Source: Rotaria socialis (lineage: Eukaryota; Rotifera; Eurotatoria; Philodinida; Philodinidae). Taken from it: a stretch of 64,000 nucleotides of DNA. The notes under the pieces are model-generated. The model saw nothing but the letters and a program-made list of their open reading frames with translations. It searched no databases and was not told where the DNA came from. Each line of letters starts with the position of its first letter. Positions within the stretch are counted from its first letter, which is position 1. The position numbers and the translations under genes were made by a program. This document shows positions 48,130 through 62,465 of this stretch, piece after piece. Location of the stretch: assembly GCA_905331475.1 (NCBI GenBank), contig CAJNYU010001691.1:62001-126000 (forward strand), given 5' to 3'.

Positions 48130-48696
48130 CAAAAAAAAGAAAACTATGTATACATACCAAAAAAAAATAAAGCCAAAATCAATTGAAATAAACAAATCTA
48201 TATTCAGATATTCTCTCTAAAATGATGATAATAGCAAAACAAAAGTTTCATTAACAAGTTTTTTTCTTCGACATAACACTAATTTAACTAAAAACTGAAA
48301 TATAAATCCAAAGATTCATGGTGAATTAAATTCTTCGTCTCAACGATTTTGTGATTTACCGACCGGAAAATGAAGATACTTGCAATCAGTATTATAATCA
48401 TGGTTTTTTGGCGACCAATCCAACTGTGTTGCGTCCGTGCCTTTCCGAATACGGTACTATTCATTTGGTCACTGCCTGCGAGCATTAAATTACAAAATAT
48501 TTTAAATTTATATCATCTCATGATTTATATTTATTTATATTTGCGATACACAGATATGCACCGAAAGATAACCAAAAAAAAATATGTATACATTCATTTC
48601 TATTGCACTGTTGGTTGATCATGATTTTTTTTCTATCCATACAATATATACAAACATTTGACAAAAAGAAAAATATCGATGCTAAAATACGCCTTG
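48130..48696. other. Intergenic between convergent genes
   Basis: Holds the 3' ends of the adhesion receptor (plus strand, aataaa near 48167) and of HIRA (minus strand). The open frames inside are short and lack domains. Confidence 0.5.
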
Positions 48697-51483
48697 TCAT
48701 GTTTGTTCATAATGCTGAACTAATGTTGATGCATCATCATGATTGCGAAGAATAGTCAAACATTCATTTAATAAATTTTGATATTCATCTTTTGTTTTTA
48801 AAGGCATGAAACTTGTAGTTGAATTCGTAGGTGTACTATGTACATGTTCAGCTATATGATCTAGTATTGATTTTAATTTTAGAGATTTATCGTCGAGTGA
48901 TGAACTTGCAAGAAATCGAACGAAACTTGTTAACCAAAAATAATATTCACGCGACGAATGAAGTACACGAGAACGATGAATTTGTGTTTCAAGATATGCA
49001 GAGACAAGTAATTCACGATTTGATGATGAATATAAATTCTTTTGGTAAGTATCATCGTTCATTGTAGTACAATATGATTTCGTTAATGTCGACAGGGGAC
49101 CCGAAGATGTTAATTCAGGTGGAAGAGCAAAGTCAGATACAAAATCGTGCTTATGAAATAAACATGTCCAATGTTTGAGCACATTATCAAATCCATATAA
49201 ATGTCCCGTACCTATTAGAATTAAATAAATGTTAAGAGTTTTTGAATCTTGCCAGATAACAGTTATACTTACTAGTTATTAAACATACAGTATCCGAATT
49301 GATGTGATTTAACGTAAAAATATCTACTATTGATGCATGCGGTGGTAATAAATGTGAAATGTTAACATCAATTATAGGACATATCATTGAATGACGTGTT
49401 ATCTCGAATACCGTTAATAAGCCAGTAATGTAAATTAATGAAATAGTTGCTCGTTGTATATTATTAGCATTTTCTGATATATAAAGACCAGCTAATGTTT
49501 GTGTTAGAACAATATTTGAATATAAACGTAGACCACTTTGCCGTTGTAAGACAAATAACTCCGAGCAATGTTGTGTTTCGTTTAGAGTAACAATTGCAAT
49601 GAAATTTTTAGTTGCCTGTATAGCCAATAGCGGTGATTGAAAGACATTTTTCCATTGTGCTAATTTTGTTTTTTCGTTAATACATGATAATATATAAAGT
49701 TGATCGGATTTTTCTGTCCGTAATTCATATTCATTATTAATTTTACGTATTAGATTAGGTTGCAATTTAACAGGAGGAAATAATGCTGTTGAACTAATTG
49801 ATGAAGGTAATGTAATGGATGAAGTTGATGATCGAATAACACCTTTGGTAGGTTTTGGATCAATCGGAATCGTAGGCATAGGACGAACCGATGATGAATT
49901 CGAAGAAGGTGCAGGAACAGATGTAGAAACTGTTGTAGGCCGCGATGGTGATGGAGCTTTTGATATTGTTGTTGCTGTCGTTGAAGGTGGTGCAGCTGCA
50001 TGAGTATCGATACACAATGGTTTAATACAACGACGACCATCACCTAATCGACGTTCAGTTTGATTAGCTAATGTTGCTTTGACTGTTGTTGATGGTGGTA
50101 CATGATGACTGTGACCATTTCCATTTGTCATCAGCGTACTATTTAAATAAATATACTCGTTTATAGTATGACATCTATCAAAGTCATGTCTTTTTTTCAA
50201 TACTAACCCATTTGTAATTGCTTTCGTTGGTATCGACATGTTAACTTTGTACATGTCACTATAAAATTTCGCCATTTCCGGACGTGTTAATGGTGTGCCT
50301 AGTTCATCTTTATTAAATATAATAAAAGCACAAGCACCATCAGGCGAACAAATGCCAAGCGTAATTAAACCATTATCATCATTTAAACACCATGACATAT
50401 CAAGTATACCTGAGGCGAAAAAGTCATTGACTACACAAAGTGGTTGTCGCGGACTTGTTAACCATAATGATAATGTTCGATCTTTACTTCCAATAGCTAA
50501 TAAACATCGACGACGACCATTGATTAATAGAATTCTTTGTAAGAAACGTGCACATGTTACTTCTCGACGATGACCAACAAATTCAGCGTCAACTGTTGAT
50601 GCTCCACGTATCACACAAGCTGCAACTGGAAACCTGTAAAAACAAAACAAAAACTACGTCAACAATCTTTATTTAGACTTTAAAAAGAAACCATTCTATT
50701 ACGTATTATTTTTTGCATGAGCTGTTGTAAACATGGTACCATCGGGTGACCAATCAAGTCGAAGAAATGATGTAGATTCAGCACAACCATCAAAAGGTTC
50801 TTTGATTGTTTGTTCACATTGCCATGATGTACTTGACCATACTTTAACTGTTCCATCAGATGATTGTGATGTTAATAGAAGGCCCGTAGGATCCCACGCT
50901 AATCCTTTAACAAGACCTGTATGTCCTCGAAGTGTTGTTACAAGTGTAGCCGATGGCCACGCATAAATACAAATATGATTATCAATTGAACATGATGCTA
51001 AATAATGATCGTTCGACGGAGACCATGCTATATCCAATATATCAGCAACATGGCCAGATGATAGACTTGAACGAAGACGCCAAGTTTCAGGAAAATCACC
51101 GAATGATGATGACGATTGAACTGGTTCTATAAAATATTTAAATAAATACATTAGATGTTGATTGACTTCTTACGATTTGTTACGTTTGGATTTGTTGCTG
51201 TTAGATGATAGAGTAGTACACTTTGACGACTAGCAACAGCTAGAACATCACTTGTATATGAAAATCGCACGCATAGTGGACATTGTGTATCGATACGACA
51301 AAGAAGTCTCGATTGTTTTTGATAGTTTTCATCGAGTATTGATGCAAGACGAAATATACGAATACAATCGACAGCATTATATTTACCAGCTATGGCAACA
51401 CGAATACCTTCAGGATTAATATGTAGTGATGATAGACTTTCTTTTGGTCCATGTTCAATCCATTCTGGTTTTATTAATTTCAT
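48697..51483 (-). CDS. HIRA: HIRA histone H3.3 chaperone subunit
   Basis: Exons 51174..51483, 50703..51126, 50208..50633, 49273..50138 and 48697..49211 give 846 residues. The start MKLIKPEW fits the HIRA N-terminus (MKLLKPxW). Seven WD40 repeats fill residues 1 to about 350, including GHTGLVKGLAWDPTG, RLDWSPDGTMFTTAHAKNNT, then FVGHRREV and AIGSKDRTLSLWLT. A B-domain-like block, RRLGDGRRCIKPLCID, lies near residue 420 and in relatives binds ASF1. A Hira C-terminal domain follows. The complex deposits H3.3 outside replication. The 69-nt segment 50139..50207 has good GT-AG ends and is also in frame, so it could be read through; removing it fits the family better. The gene is shorter than the human one (about 1017). 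Confidence 0.9.
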
Positions 51484-53243
51484 TTTTGAAATAAAGACAT
51501 AAGAATTCAAGAAAACAAAAGTCTGTTAAACAATTCAACAGTAACCCAATCATATGTTCATCATATTGAATGGATTCAACTAACTTCAGTGGACAGAAAG
51601 AAACGGAGTTAAGGAATGATGTGCTTGAGCTATAGATGGCACGAGTTGATAGACATGTGTTTCACTGCGAGTTAGTTGGTCAACATTAAACTGAAAATGA
51701 ACGAAAATTTAAACTTTGAAAAAAATAGATCGTAGGTAATGTGCAGTAGTGATCATAATGAAAAGTTAGTTTTCGAAGCCTGTATTTGTATTTCTGCTGG
51801 GGAGAAATGAAAAAAGAATTTTAAAAATAGCTGTCGGTTGTCGATCAGCAGCTACGGGTAAGACGAGCAATTTTAAATGAAAAAGACTAATTAATCTCAA
51901 AGATTTCTATTCGAATATATTGGGCCAAAGTAAATTTCAGTTGTATAGCTTTTGAGAGATTGAATAACATGTTATAATAATGAATTTCAAGCAACTTTGA
52001 CGAACACTTCTATATCAACATCTAACATATAAATACAAGCAATCAAAACTCGAGGATTCGTCTTTCTTTTTACTGCAATCGTGCCAACAGTATCTATGCA
52101 TGCAAAGTCTCCTCGAGTACGACAACGTATCGATATTAAAGCAAGTATTCTTATGAGAACACGGCACATATCATCAACTAAGCATATGACATTATTCATA
52201 TTCATTTTTTCATGAATAATTATGTTTTATTTAGTTGCCGTATGATCTTGATAGATAAACATCCATTGATGAACTGCCTTCAATATCGTATGTAACAAAA
52301 GAGAAGACAAAGAGAGATGGTTGTTCAGATTCGATTCATGCTTATACGCACTGTCAATAAAGTTTTTATTGTAAACATTCAAATAGATGAAATATAATCG
52401 CTGAATGCAAAAATTCCAAGCAGATATTTATTTCGAAGCAAAATGAATAGAAAGCAAACCGATTTAAAGAAATAGAAGCTTGCTACACAGCAATAAATGC
52501 AACTATTACATGAAAATAGCATCTTTGAGTTGTATCAGTTATAAAATCGATCATATATTGATCAAGTTATTTATTTTGACATACTACACTTTAGCGAAGA
52601 TATATGGTATTGAAAATAGTCGATAAGTGACAAATAATATCAATTATACTATTTTGTATCTAACGGCTATAGCGACCCTTGAATTGAATCCACTACAGTT
52701 AAGTTCATTTTCTCAGTTCAATCATTTAAAAACTCTGTTTGCATGTGATGACAGTTTTCATGAAATGAGAGTTAGGGTGTGACAAAGGCACAAAAACCAC
52801 ACGCTGCACGTAACTACGATGTTGTATGGTAGTTGCGACGTAACTACATCGCAATTCGAACGTAATGGACGTAATATATGGGTATTGGAAGAAAAAAATA
52901 GTTTATTTCTTTCTTTTTTTCTCACAATGAAGTAAAAAGAAAGGAAAAACAACACCAATGCATTATTTCTAACAGCGTTGCTGTTTGCCTTTTTGTTATT
53001 ATAAAAAAAACAGTCGGGCAAATGCAAAAATACCCACACACTGAATCGTAAACAATTTCGACGTCTATGGTTTGAAGGAATCTTGTGTAAGCTTGATATG
53101 AGAGTCTGAAACATTCTTTTATTTTTATTAACTTTCCTTTGACAAACAAAAACAAAAGAGGCGAGATTTAGTCGATCACACTCAACATCAGCGTGTAGAA
53201 TATCTGTTGTTTTTTTCTACTTGTGCTGACGCTGGTTACGACC
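51484..53243. other. Shared upstream region of HIRA and the NO VEIN-like gene
   Basis: The two genes are divergent, so their promoters should both lie here. A minus-strand frame at 51987..52205 has coding-like composition but no start context, splice partner or recognised domain. The frames at 52758..53155 are T-rich and unconvincing. No regulatory motif was recognised. Confidence 0.4.
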
Positions 53244-56200
53244 ATGAGCCGTAACAATCGCAAGAATATTGATCCCAGAGGTGGGAAACAAGCAAGAGAC
53301 GATCAAAGAAGAATTTCTGCAGCTGCAGGCGCATCATCAACAACTGATAGTGTTACTTACGATGAATCATTCCCACCACTACTTCCAACACCATCTACTA
53401 GTGGCATGTCTGGCAATCCAGCCCGTTCCATTCAAGTAAATAATATTTTTTTTATTAGACGATACATGTTTTCATTACTTTATTTGCAAGGATCGAAGAC
53501 CATCCACAGCTGAAGAAAGTAGGCAACAACAAAGTGTGGCTCAATCAGGTGCAATATTTCTTCTTTGATATAAAATTTCTTTGTTATTTTCATTGTTTTA
53601 CTCTCAGTTGATGATTCAACACGAGCATCCGCTGTAAAAAGGCCGGGCCCCTGGAAAAGTCTGGCGGGCCAACCCAAAACTCTAGCCTTACAAGATTTTA
53701 TGCTTGAGCCCACAAAGGGAAAAGTCGTTAACATCAATAAGACGTATTCAGCTGATGGTTCGACTTCAAGTAAGCATCTTTATTCATGCTTTCAAATACT
53801 AACCATAATAAGATCACGCTCCGGCATTTAATCTCTTCTAAACTTATAATCGATAGGAAACAATACAATGTTCGTTCGAACTAACTGTTATTGTCTGCGA
53901 ATCATTTTCTTTTCCTTCTCTAGACAACGTTAGAACTCAATCGGATGTTCGACCCAAATCGAAGCTAGAAGAAGATGTGAATACCAAACTATGTGAAATC
54001 ATCTTGACTATTCATTTGCGTAAAGAGTTTGTATCGCTTCAACGTGTTGAACAAGAACTTTTTGCATTTTATGAAAAGAATTCATTTCGTGAATTAGGCG
54101 TTCATCCACATCACCTTAATGCAATAAGAAATCTTGTTCATTACAATAAAGATGTCACTTTTTATATGCAAGTATTCAAAGAAGTTTTTAATTTATGCAC
54201 GTTGCATGATCTCGGTCAACTACTTGCTAAATTTCTCAAAGTCGACACATACGAAGACGCTCACATAGGACCGCTCGATGAGCATCCTGATGTAAAACGA
54301 ATATTTAATTATAAACCGACAAAACGCCATCAGCCCATACCAGCCATCACTAGTGCAGATATCGTCAATTCTTATCTAGAGTTTCAAGATTTGAATAGAG
54401 GACGCCAGTTTCCTTATGAAAAATTTCTTGATAATCTAGTTGAAAAATATCAATTGCAAAAGCGCGAAGAACTCGGCATCTATTGTAAATCGTTTCCGTA
54501 TTTAACTGAAGTACGTTAAATTGAATTAAACCTAAACAAAACGAAAACATCAAAATTTCTAGGTAACAACGAAAATGACTCGAGAATATACTCTTTACAA
54601 AAGAAGAACCGATGCAGATGTTAGACAACAAATGATCAGTCTATTTCAGACAAAGTTGTGGGAAATAAAACAAGAAGTCGAGAATGAACTCGAGTTGTCA
54701 GCCTATGCAACAAAATCACCCGTAGCCGTCATCGATCATCTTTCTTCGATTGTCGAAAAGTATTTGACTGTACCGGAACAAAAAAACATTCATGATATAA
54801 TGATTAAAATTCGAAATGACGAACTACTACGATGTCTTTTAAACGTTAGTATTTATTTGGGTACAATCGACAAGCCTGATAAATTTCTTGCGGATCTACA
54901 AAAACTCTATCAATCTCAAGGGGCTAGTTTGGGAAGACAGAATGTTGCACTGCAGTCTGTTAACACGAATCGAGATGGAGATCATCCACTGAAATCAAGC
55001 AAACAACGAAAAGTGAGTTTTCTTTTTTTAATATCTGAAAAGCATTTCGATTGATAAGATTTGTTATTTGCTTTTTGCAGTCGATAGAAAGCAGCGTTGC
55101 ATCTCATACAACAATTGACACGTCTTTTGAAGCTTCATTCATGCCATCGGATTCAAAAAGACCGAAAATATCTCTCAAACAAATATGTACCGATCTGACT
55201 AAACTTCTCGAACGTTATGATACGATGCTAAGTATAAAACAATTATTTGATGTTGAAAAACGTCTCTGTAATCAACATTCCGTCAAGCGATTCTCTGACT
55301 TTGGAATCAATGATGATGATGACGACGACGACAATATACCTCTTGATCTTATCTCATTTCTTTATGCATATCGTGAAAAGATTGATCCTAATGGAGAATT
55401 ATCTATCTATGAAAGTTCTTCTTCCGTAGGCGATCGACAAGAAATGTATTCATTTGTTAATCAACTCATTGTGTTAAATGATCGAAAGGAAGAAGAACAA
55501 GAACAACACTGTGTCAACAAGAGAGAAATTCATATGACTAAAGACCAATTGTCGGCTATCGAAAAAGCAGTCAAACATAAATTTGGTGGACTCCTTGGTT
55601 TTAATCGACCTTCACAAATTCTTAGTAGAACAAAGCAAAAACCTAACAAAATGATGCATCCAATAATTCAGTGAGTATTATTTTTTTTCGAAATAATTCA
55701 GTTCAGGTTTTTCTTGACATGAAAAGATTCATTAGACAATGCTCCGTAAGATGAAAAATCTTTTCCAATTTTTTGAATGAAAACAAACTAGATCGCTTAT
55801 TTTTACTTCTATCGTAAGACATTGTTTTTTTGTTTTGTTAGCTTTGAAGAATCATTATTGGATGTGACCGCCCTGAATCGATTGGGAATTTGTCCATCAT
55901 CGCTGCTTGTTGATGAAACACAATTATGTCAAATTATTCTTCAATGTCCAATCATGGTCGATCTATTCGCCTGGTTACAATGGTCAACTTTCTTCCAGCC
56001 AAGATATGGCTCGCTTAAAACATTCATAGTACGAAAAGAATACGAGTTCAATCAACTTCTCTTGCTCGAACTATCAAATCATGAGCTTTTACGTCTACCA
56101 AGTGATTTTTCTCTTGATAATTTCGAAAAAGAGCTTGAGAAAAATAATATTTGCTCGGCGGTCGGTCACTTGTGTGCATTGATTACTCGAGAGTATGTTC

Positions 56201-59200
56201 AAGTCAATCGAATTCCACTAACCATCTATCGACAAGTAATAACCACATGGTTGATTCGTCTTAGATCAGCTGCTCAATTGAAATCTGATTCTATTGAACC
56301 GATGCAGTACGTACTCGAATTTATAAGTTATTTGCCGGCACTTATCGGTCAAACACGAATCGTTCAAGATCTTGTGCTCGAATCACTCGACGACGTATTT
56401 GGTAATGATGACGAACATCGAATGATGAATGCCCGGCAAACAATCTGGAAGTTGGCAAATGCTGAACAGAGAAACAAATTAGAAATGTGGGGCTATATAC
56501 TAGATTTAAATGAATGGAAAAATCAGAATAAGTGGAAAGGAATAAATGAACCCCAAGAAGAGTTCGCTCATCAAAAACTGGATGAAGAAATACAAACGAA
56601 AGTAATTACTCGTCAAGGTAAATCAACCTTTCTAGTCTAACTAATTCTGTTATTTGATTCAAACCATAACCTTAGACAATCTGTTTGCGCCAACCAAAAT
56701 TGAAACAACATTAATTTTAACTCCGCCACCTATTACAGCAACCAGTAGCACTACAATTTCGATTGACAAATCGAACATCGACGAGAATGATCCCGCAAGT
56801 GTGGCCTTTGATCATATAAAAAAGATTCGTGAAGGATTCGGTGTAGATAGCAGCCTCGATGCAGCCGGCCAGTCCATTGTAACTAATCTTCAAGGCATGA
56901 TTGAACGAAGTTTAGAAAAACTATCCAACGATCTCTACTCAGAGCAAGGTCATTTTGTTTTGGAACTCATTCAAAATGCTGATGACAATCAATATGCTCC
57001 TGATCGTTTGCCTACACTACGTTTTATTTTATGTTCCGAACGAATTCTTGTCTGTAATAATGAAATTGGCTTTCAGTCCAATCACATATCGGCAATATGT
57101 AATGTGGGCAAATCGACCAAAGGCAAACATAAACAAGGCTACGCCGGGCACAAAGGTAAGAGTTCATATGGGCAAATCTATTAATAGTGAATGTTCATCG
57201 GTAGGAATCGGGTTTAAATCCGTATTTATGGTATCCCATCGTCCAGAAATTCATTCGGGACATTACCATTTTTGTTTCGATACGGTCAATGGTACTAAAC
57301 AAATAGGTTACATTCGTCCGATTTGGTTAGAAAAATATGATGAAGCATTGCCATCAGTCGAGGAATGGGCAACATGCATTCGTCTACCGATCAAGCAGGA
57401 AAAACGTGGCGATCGATTAAAACGAAATTTCGATGATATTCAAGCTCGATTATTATTGTTTCTTAATCGTCTTCGACAAATTGAAATTGTTCGTCAACAA
57501 GGAAAGAATGAGATGAATAGTCGAGTCTTTACTCGAGTTGATCATGCTCGAGGACAAATTATTGAATTACAAGAGAGAACCACCAACTCAGAAAAGATCA
57601 TCAAAAATTTTTGGCTTGTTGTTAAAAAAGTTATTCAAGTACCAGCCGATGTTAAGGTTAGTGTAGCAAGTTTAAAAAAAAGGTTTCATTGCATAATCGA
57701 TTTCAAATTTTAGATGAAATTGAGTGACGTCAAATGTGATGTTGAGTCGACAACCATTGCTATTGCTTATCCATTAAATCCCATTTTTGAATCGTCATCT
57801 CATCAAATTTCATCGACACAACCACTTTTTGCTTATTTGCCACTTCGTTCGTATGGCTTTCGCTTTATTCTTCAAGCCGACTTTGAAATTCCGGCTACGC
57901 GACAGGAAGTTCTACGCGATAATATGTGGAATGAATGGCTTAAAACAGAAATGATTCAACTTCTTCCATTAGCCTATGAACAATTTCAACATCTACCTGA
58001 TCTTCTTATTTCTTGTTCACTCGATTTGCAGCAAAATAATCAATTACTAACATCGATTCAAACGCTCAAATATTTTCTTAAACTAATCCCGACTCGCAAT
58101 GAAATCGATCCCTATTTTAATACATTTATTGATAAAAGTATTCAATTACTCATGGGTATTATTCAATTGCCTGTTCTACGTAACGAAATTCTTGAATGGG
58201 TCTCACCGACACGTTGTGTTGTTGTTCGAGATGCATTTATACGAGAGATTTTCTCTCAAGATTTGCTTTTATCTCATTTTAATAGTTATTATCTCGACGA
58301 ACAGATTGTCACGGAATGCGATGAAGCAATTCTTATGAGATTAGGTTGCCAACGACTTGATTTCTCCTCTATTCTACGGTTGATTCGAACGTTGTATACA
58401 CAAAATGAACAAGAACATTCAACCAAAACCACCAGCATTGAACAAAGTAAGTTTCTTATTCAGTGTTGAAATGATGAATTTTCGTTGTTCAACATTTAGT
58501 TGCTCAATGGCTACTTTGTATTGACTATAGTCTACAGCAAGAACGAGAAAAACCTGGATTTAATTTTGATCATGATGACGGATCAGGAGTAACAACGATG
58601 GAGGAATTGAAAAAAATGAAAATTATCCCATTACAACATCAATCACGATTGGTATCCATTGAAGAATTTAGTCAACGAGCTATTTTATTTCCATTAAATA
58701 AAAAAACTCCATATGCCAAATATCTCAAAATTGTTCTTGAAGATACACCAATGATTGACGAACGACTTCTTGATTTTATCGAAAGCAAATATCCAAGACG
58801 TTTCGATTCGATCAAACGTCTACTAAAAGATTTAGGTAGATCTCAACACGAATCTATATTTAATTCATCTAAACAAAGAAAGTAAATTTTTCAGGTATTA
58901 CTGATGCACTCAATATCCGAAGGATTTATTCCAATCATATATTACCCGTCATGATGGATGATGCTCAATGGTCGAAGAAATCGGATTCGGTTCTTATTGC
59001 TTATCTTATGTGTATTTACAAAGATCTATATGCACCTCGACCTGATTTATTTATACAGCAAATGGATGAATTGAAAAACCAAATGATTGTTAAAACTCGT
59101 CAAGGAAAATTTGTACGCATCGATTCCAATGGCGCCAACATCATTCATTTGACTTCATTGTATGGATGTGAACGATCGCTTGATTCATTGACAGCATTAG

Positions 59201-62200
59201 CCGATCAATTTACATTCATTTCGGATGATTACTTTAAGGAGTATCGAACCGAACTCTTTCTCAAAGATAGTGACCGAAATCTATTTATTCATTTTCTCAA
59301 TGATCTCAATATTCATGATTTTTTTCTAGTAAAAACAATTGAACATCGTAAGTTTTGATATTTCAGAGTATATTTTACTGTTTTATTTTCTGAAATTTTT
59401 TATTGCTCATTTAGCCTTTATTAAAGTTGAGCAACTTGTTGGAACGCAATGGGCCCATGAAATTGCCACATTATCCTCGTTAATTTACGAACCTTTCTTT
59501 ATAACCGATTATTGTTGCGACGAATTTGATGCACTCGTCTCGTCGAAGGATAATCTTGATGCAGCTCGATACACGCCAATTCTACTGTATTTCGATCGAC
59601 ATTTTGAATCTATCTCTGCCTACTTCGTCGCTTCTGTTATTCGAGCTCGTTCTCGACATACACTAGGGATAGGGCCAGTCAAAGGTATCGAATCTTCGTT
59701 TTATTCCTTGTTGAGAAAGCATCCATGGATACCGGTTGGCAGTCAGTTTTTGAAGCCGACAGATGTCTACTTTTTACCGTTGAACCATCCTTTCAGTCGC
59801 TATGTGCCACATTTGGATCGATCAAAAATTCCATTGAAGAACACCAATTTGATTAGGTTACTTGGATTTCAACAAGAAATAACTCGCATGACGATGTTCG
59901 AATTCTTTATGAAATGGTCGTGTGATCTTGACCGTGATTCATTAGGAAAATTAATGCACATGACACTGAATGTGTAAGTGGCACTTTGATAATTACATAC
60001 AAAAATATTTTTCAATTTTTTCAGGATTCCTTGCACAATTCCGACCACATTCCGTCAGTCGTGCCGTGATACAATTGATAATATTCGTCATATCTACCTA
60101 TTTCTAGCGTCCGACAGTGATACTTGTGCTCGTCTTGTTCGCTTCCGCTTATGGCCACTCATATTTATTCCACGAACTGTCAATACGGGTGACTTTTTAT
60201 TCATTGATGAAGTATTTTGGAGAGATTCTGAAGCATTACTGACAAGAGAAAATATGAGAAATTTTGAATCGATTCGCAGTACACCCATACAACCCTACTA
60301 TGGGAACGATGCTAATTTACAAAAATTCTTTGTTGATGTCCTTCAAGTGAAATGTGAACCAACACTTGATGATTATCTTCCATTGTTGTTCGATATTACT
60401 GACAAGACCAATGAGTTTATTTGGAAATGTATCGAAGTGATTACACGATTAGCATTTGCACAGAATAAACAAACAACAGTAAAAGGTAAAAAAACATAAA
60501 CAAAGAATCAAAAGGAATTTTCTCTAACTAATGTAGATAAATGTCTCGATTGGGCCTTTATTCCGTGTTTGGGAAATCAAAATAAATTGTTTAAATATAC
60601 TGAGCAGCTATATTATCCACATGATATGAACATCGCCGATATCTTTGCGGACACTTTATTGATTGTTAAACTGCCAGGTAGAGAAAAAAACAGTCAATAT
60701 TGAACCTGGCAAAAAATGCTGAGTTGTGGTTTTTGTTTTATGTTCACAGATGTTTTATTTTGCTCTGCGGAATTCAAACAACGGTTTTGCTCACTTTTCA
60801 ATATCAACAATCTTGCCGATGTTATCAAAGTGTTGGTCAATGTTGATAATGAACAAACATCTACAGATCTACTCGATTTCTATGCTTGTTCAATTGATTT
60901 CATTCAACATTTTTTACTAAGCAATAATTTCATATCCGAATCACGATCCTGTTATCTTCAATCGATCTTCTCTTCTGTGCAGTTTGTATCAGTTGATTAT
61001 ATTCGCCTATCCTACTGTTATCAAGAGAGTATAGTACGAGCAGCATCTTCATCGTCTAGTTTGGACAGTTACATGAATGAGTCAGTAAAAAAATTTTATA
61101 TTTTGAAAAAATATGAAAAATTCGAGAGTTACCATATTAATACGATGGTGAACTATCTTGTTTCAGACGAGTCGGCTCGTTTAAAACTTTCTCAATATAT
61201 CACATATCTTTTTAAAGTTTATAAAGCTGAAGACATAGAGGGTCTGGCAAAGCAACGTGACCTTCTTCCTGAAAAATCACAACACACATGGATCATTCCA
61301 GAACTCATCAAAAACGAGTCGGATTCGTCACTAAGCGAAGAAGAAAATGCAGAGAGTAATGAATCAATTGATATTCCATTCGAAATGTTAGAAAAAATGA
61401 GAAATCAACCTGGGTGGCAGCCACCCAAGCCGGCTATCAATACCACGATAGATCCGAATAAGCCAAAATCGCTGACCTGTTTTCCTATGAAAGCTGGAAA
61501 GGATAGTACTATTGAATCCTCAAATCAAGAGCTACAGCAAAAATCGCAGTTACAATCAATAGAGGCAATGATATCAAACCTATTGGTAAGCTCTCCAAAT
61601 AATCCAACAGAATCGATGTCATCGGTGCCCAAACCAAGAGATGATTGTGAGCAAACTAGTAAGAAGAAAAATGATGATCAACTGGTGTCACAAGATAGTG
61701 ACAAGCGACCCAATGGTGAGAATGAAAATATTCCTACTGAATAGACTTCGAGACGCATAAATACAGAAAACGGAATATCTAAACATCCGGAGCATGAAAA
61801 TATCACGTTACAATCATTTTCTAAATAATTCGTGTTTTCTTTCTATTATGTTTATTTCAGTACAAGAACAGTCAAAATCTAACACAAACGACCCCTCACC
61901 GTCAGATCGATTGGCCAAATCTTGTTCTACCTCCTTCTCGCTTGCTGACTTCAGTGTAACACCACCACCCACTAACTTCGAACATATTCATGTTGCAACT
62001 CTGAAGAATTTTGTTCTCTCTTCTGTCTCGTCGCCGAATATACTACCGCCTCCTATGGGTACTTCGGCTGGCAATGAAGTTGACTCAAAATTTGGTCGCC
62101 GAGGTGAAGAATTCGTCTATCGATATCTAGAATGGAAACACCCTAAAAAAACAATTGAATGGGTCAATCAACAGCAAGAATCTGGGAAACCATTCGACAT

Positions 62201-62465
62201 TCGAATCATTGACACGACTGCAAACAATAAAATCGAATTGATCGAAGTCAAAACAAGTCGATCGTCTAATCAAAATACATTTCAAATATCTATCAATGAA
62301 ATAGAGTGTTTACTTGCCAATCAAACAAACTATCATATCTATCGGCTTTATTATCCTGATGATGAAAACTCTTCCACAATCACGATTCTCAGCCAGTTGA
62401 AAGTTCGACTACAACAAAAACAACTGGTACTTTCAATGACACTTATAGACAAAAACGATGAATAA
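53244..62465 (+). CDS. Giant NO VEIN-like protein: GHKL ATPase module plus C-terminal DUF3883
   Basis: Seventeen exons, 2666 residues: 53244..53435, 53491..53548, 53608..53769, 53924..54510, 54563..55012, 55081..55670, 55842..56617, 56676..57155, 57205..57656, 57714..58446, 58500..58835, 58895..59347, 59415..59973, 60025..60485, 60537..60677, 60750..61715 and 61861..62465. After a disordered start come about 800 helical residues of unknown type. A sacsin/NO VEIN-type ATPase follows: LELIQNADDNQY (N-box, about 1035), VCNNEIGF, ICNVGKSTK and GYAGHKGIGFKSVF (about 1095-1105). The acidic region near 2300-2460 is probably disordered. The C-terminal DUF3883 (about 2540-2645) has FGRRGEEFVYRYLEW, IEWVNQ, PFDIRII and ELIEVKTS, giving the E, D and ExK set of the PD-(D/E)XK nuclease fold. 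The plant member NO VEIN acts in vein patterning; animal members are uncharacterised. Confidence 0.85.

Noticed and set aside
49750..50043. 97-codon alternative frame within HIRA
   Set aside because: A Q/H/L-rich shadow of the low-complexity linker between the HIRA WD40 repeats and C-terminal domain.
51987..52205. Minus-strand frame with somewhat coding-like composition
   Set aside because: No recognised domain, no splice partners and no link to HIRA. It is noted in the intergenic entry but not called.
52758..53155. Minus-strand frames upstream of the NO VEIN-like gene
   Set aside because: T-rich DNA read on the minus strand gives F/L/C-rich products without family resemblance, in a region expected to be promoter.
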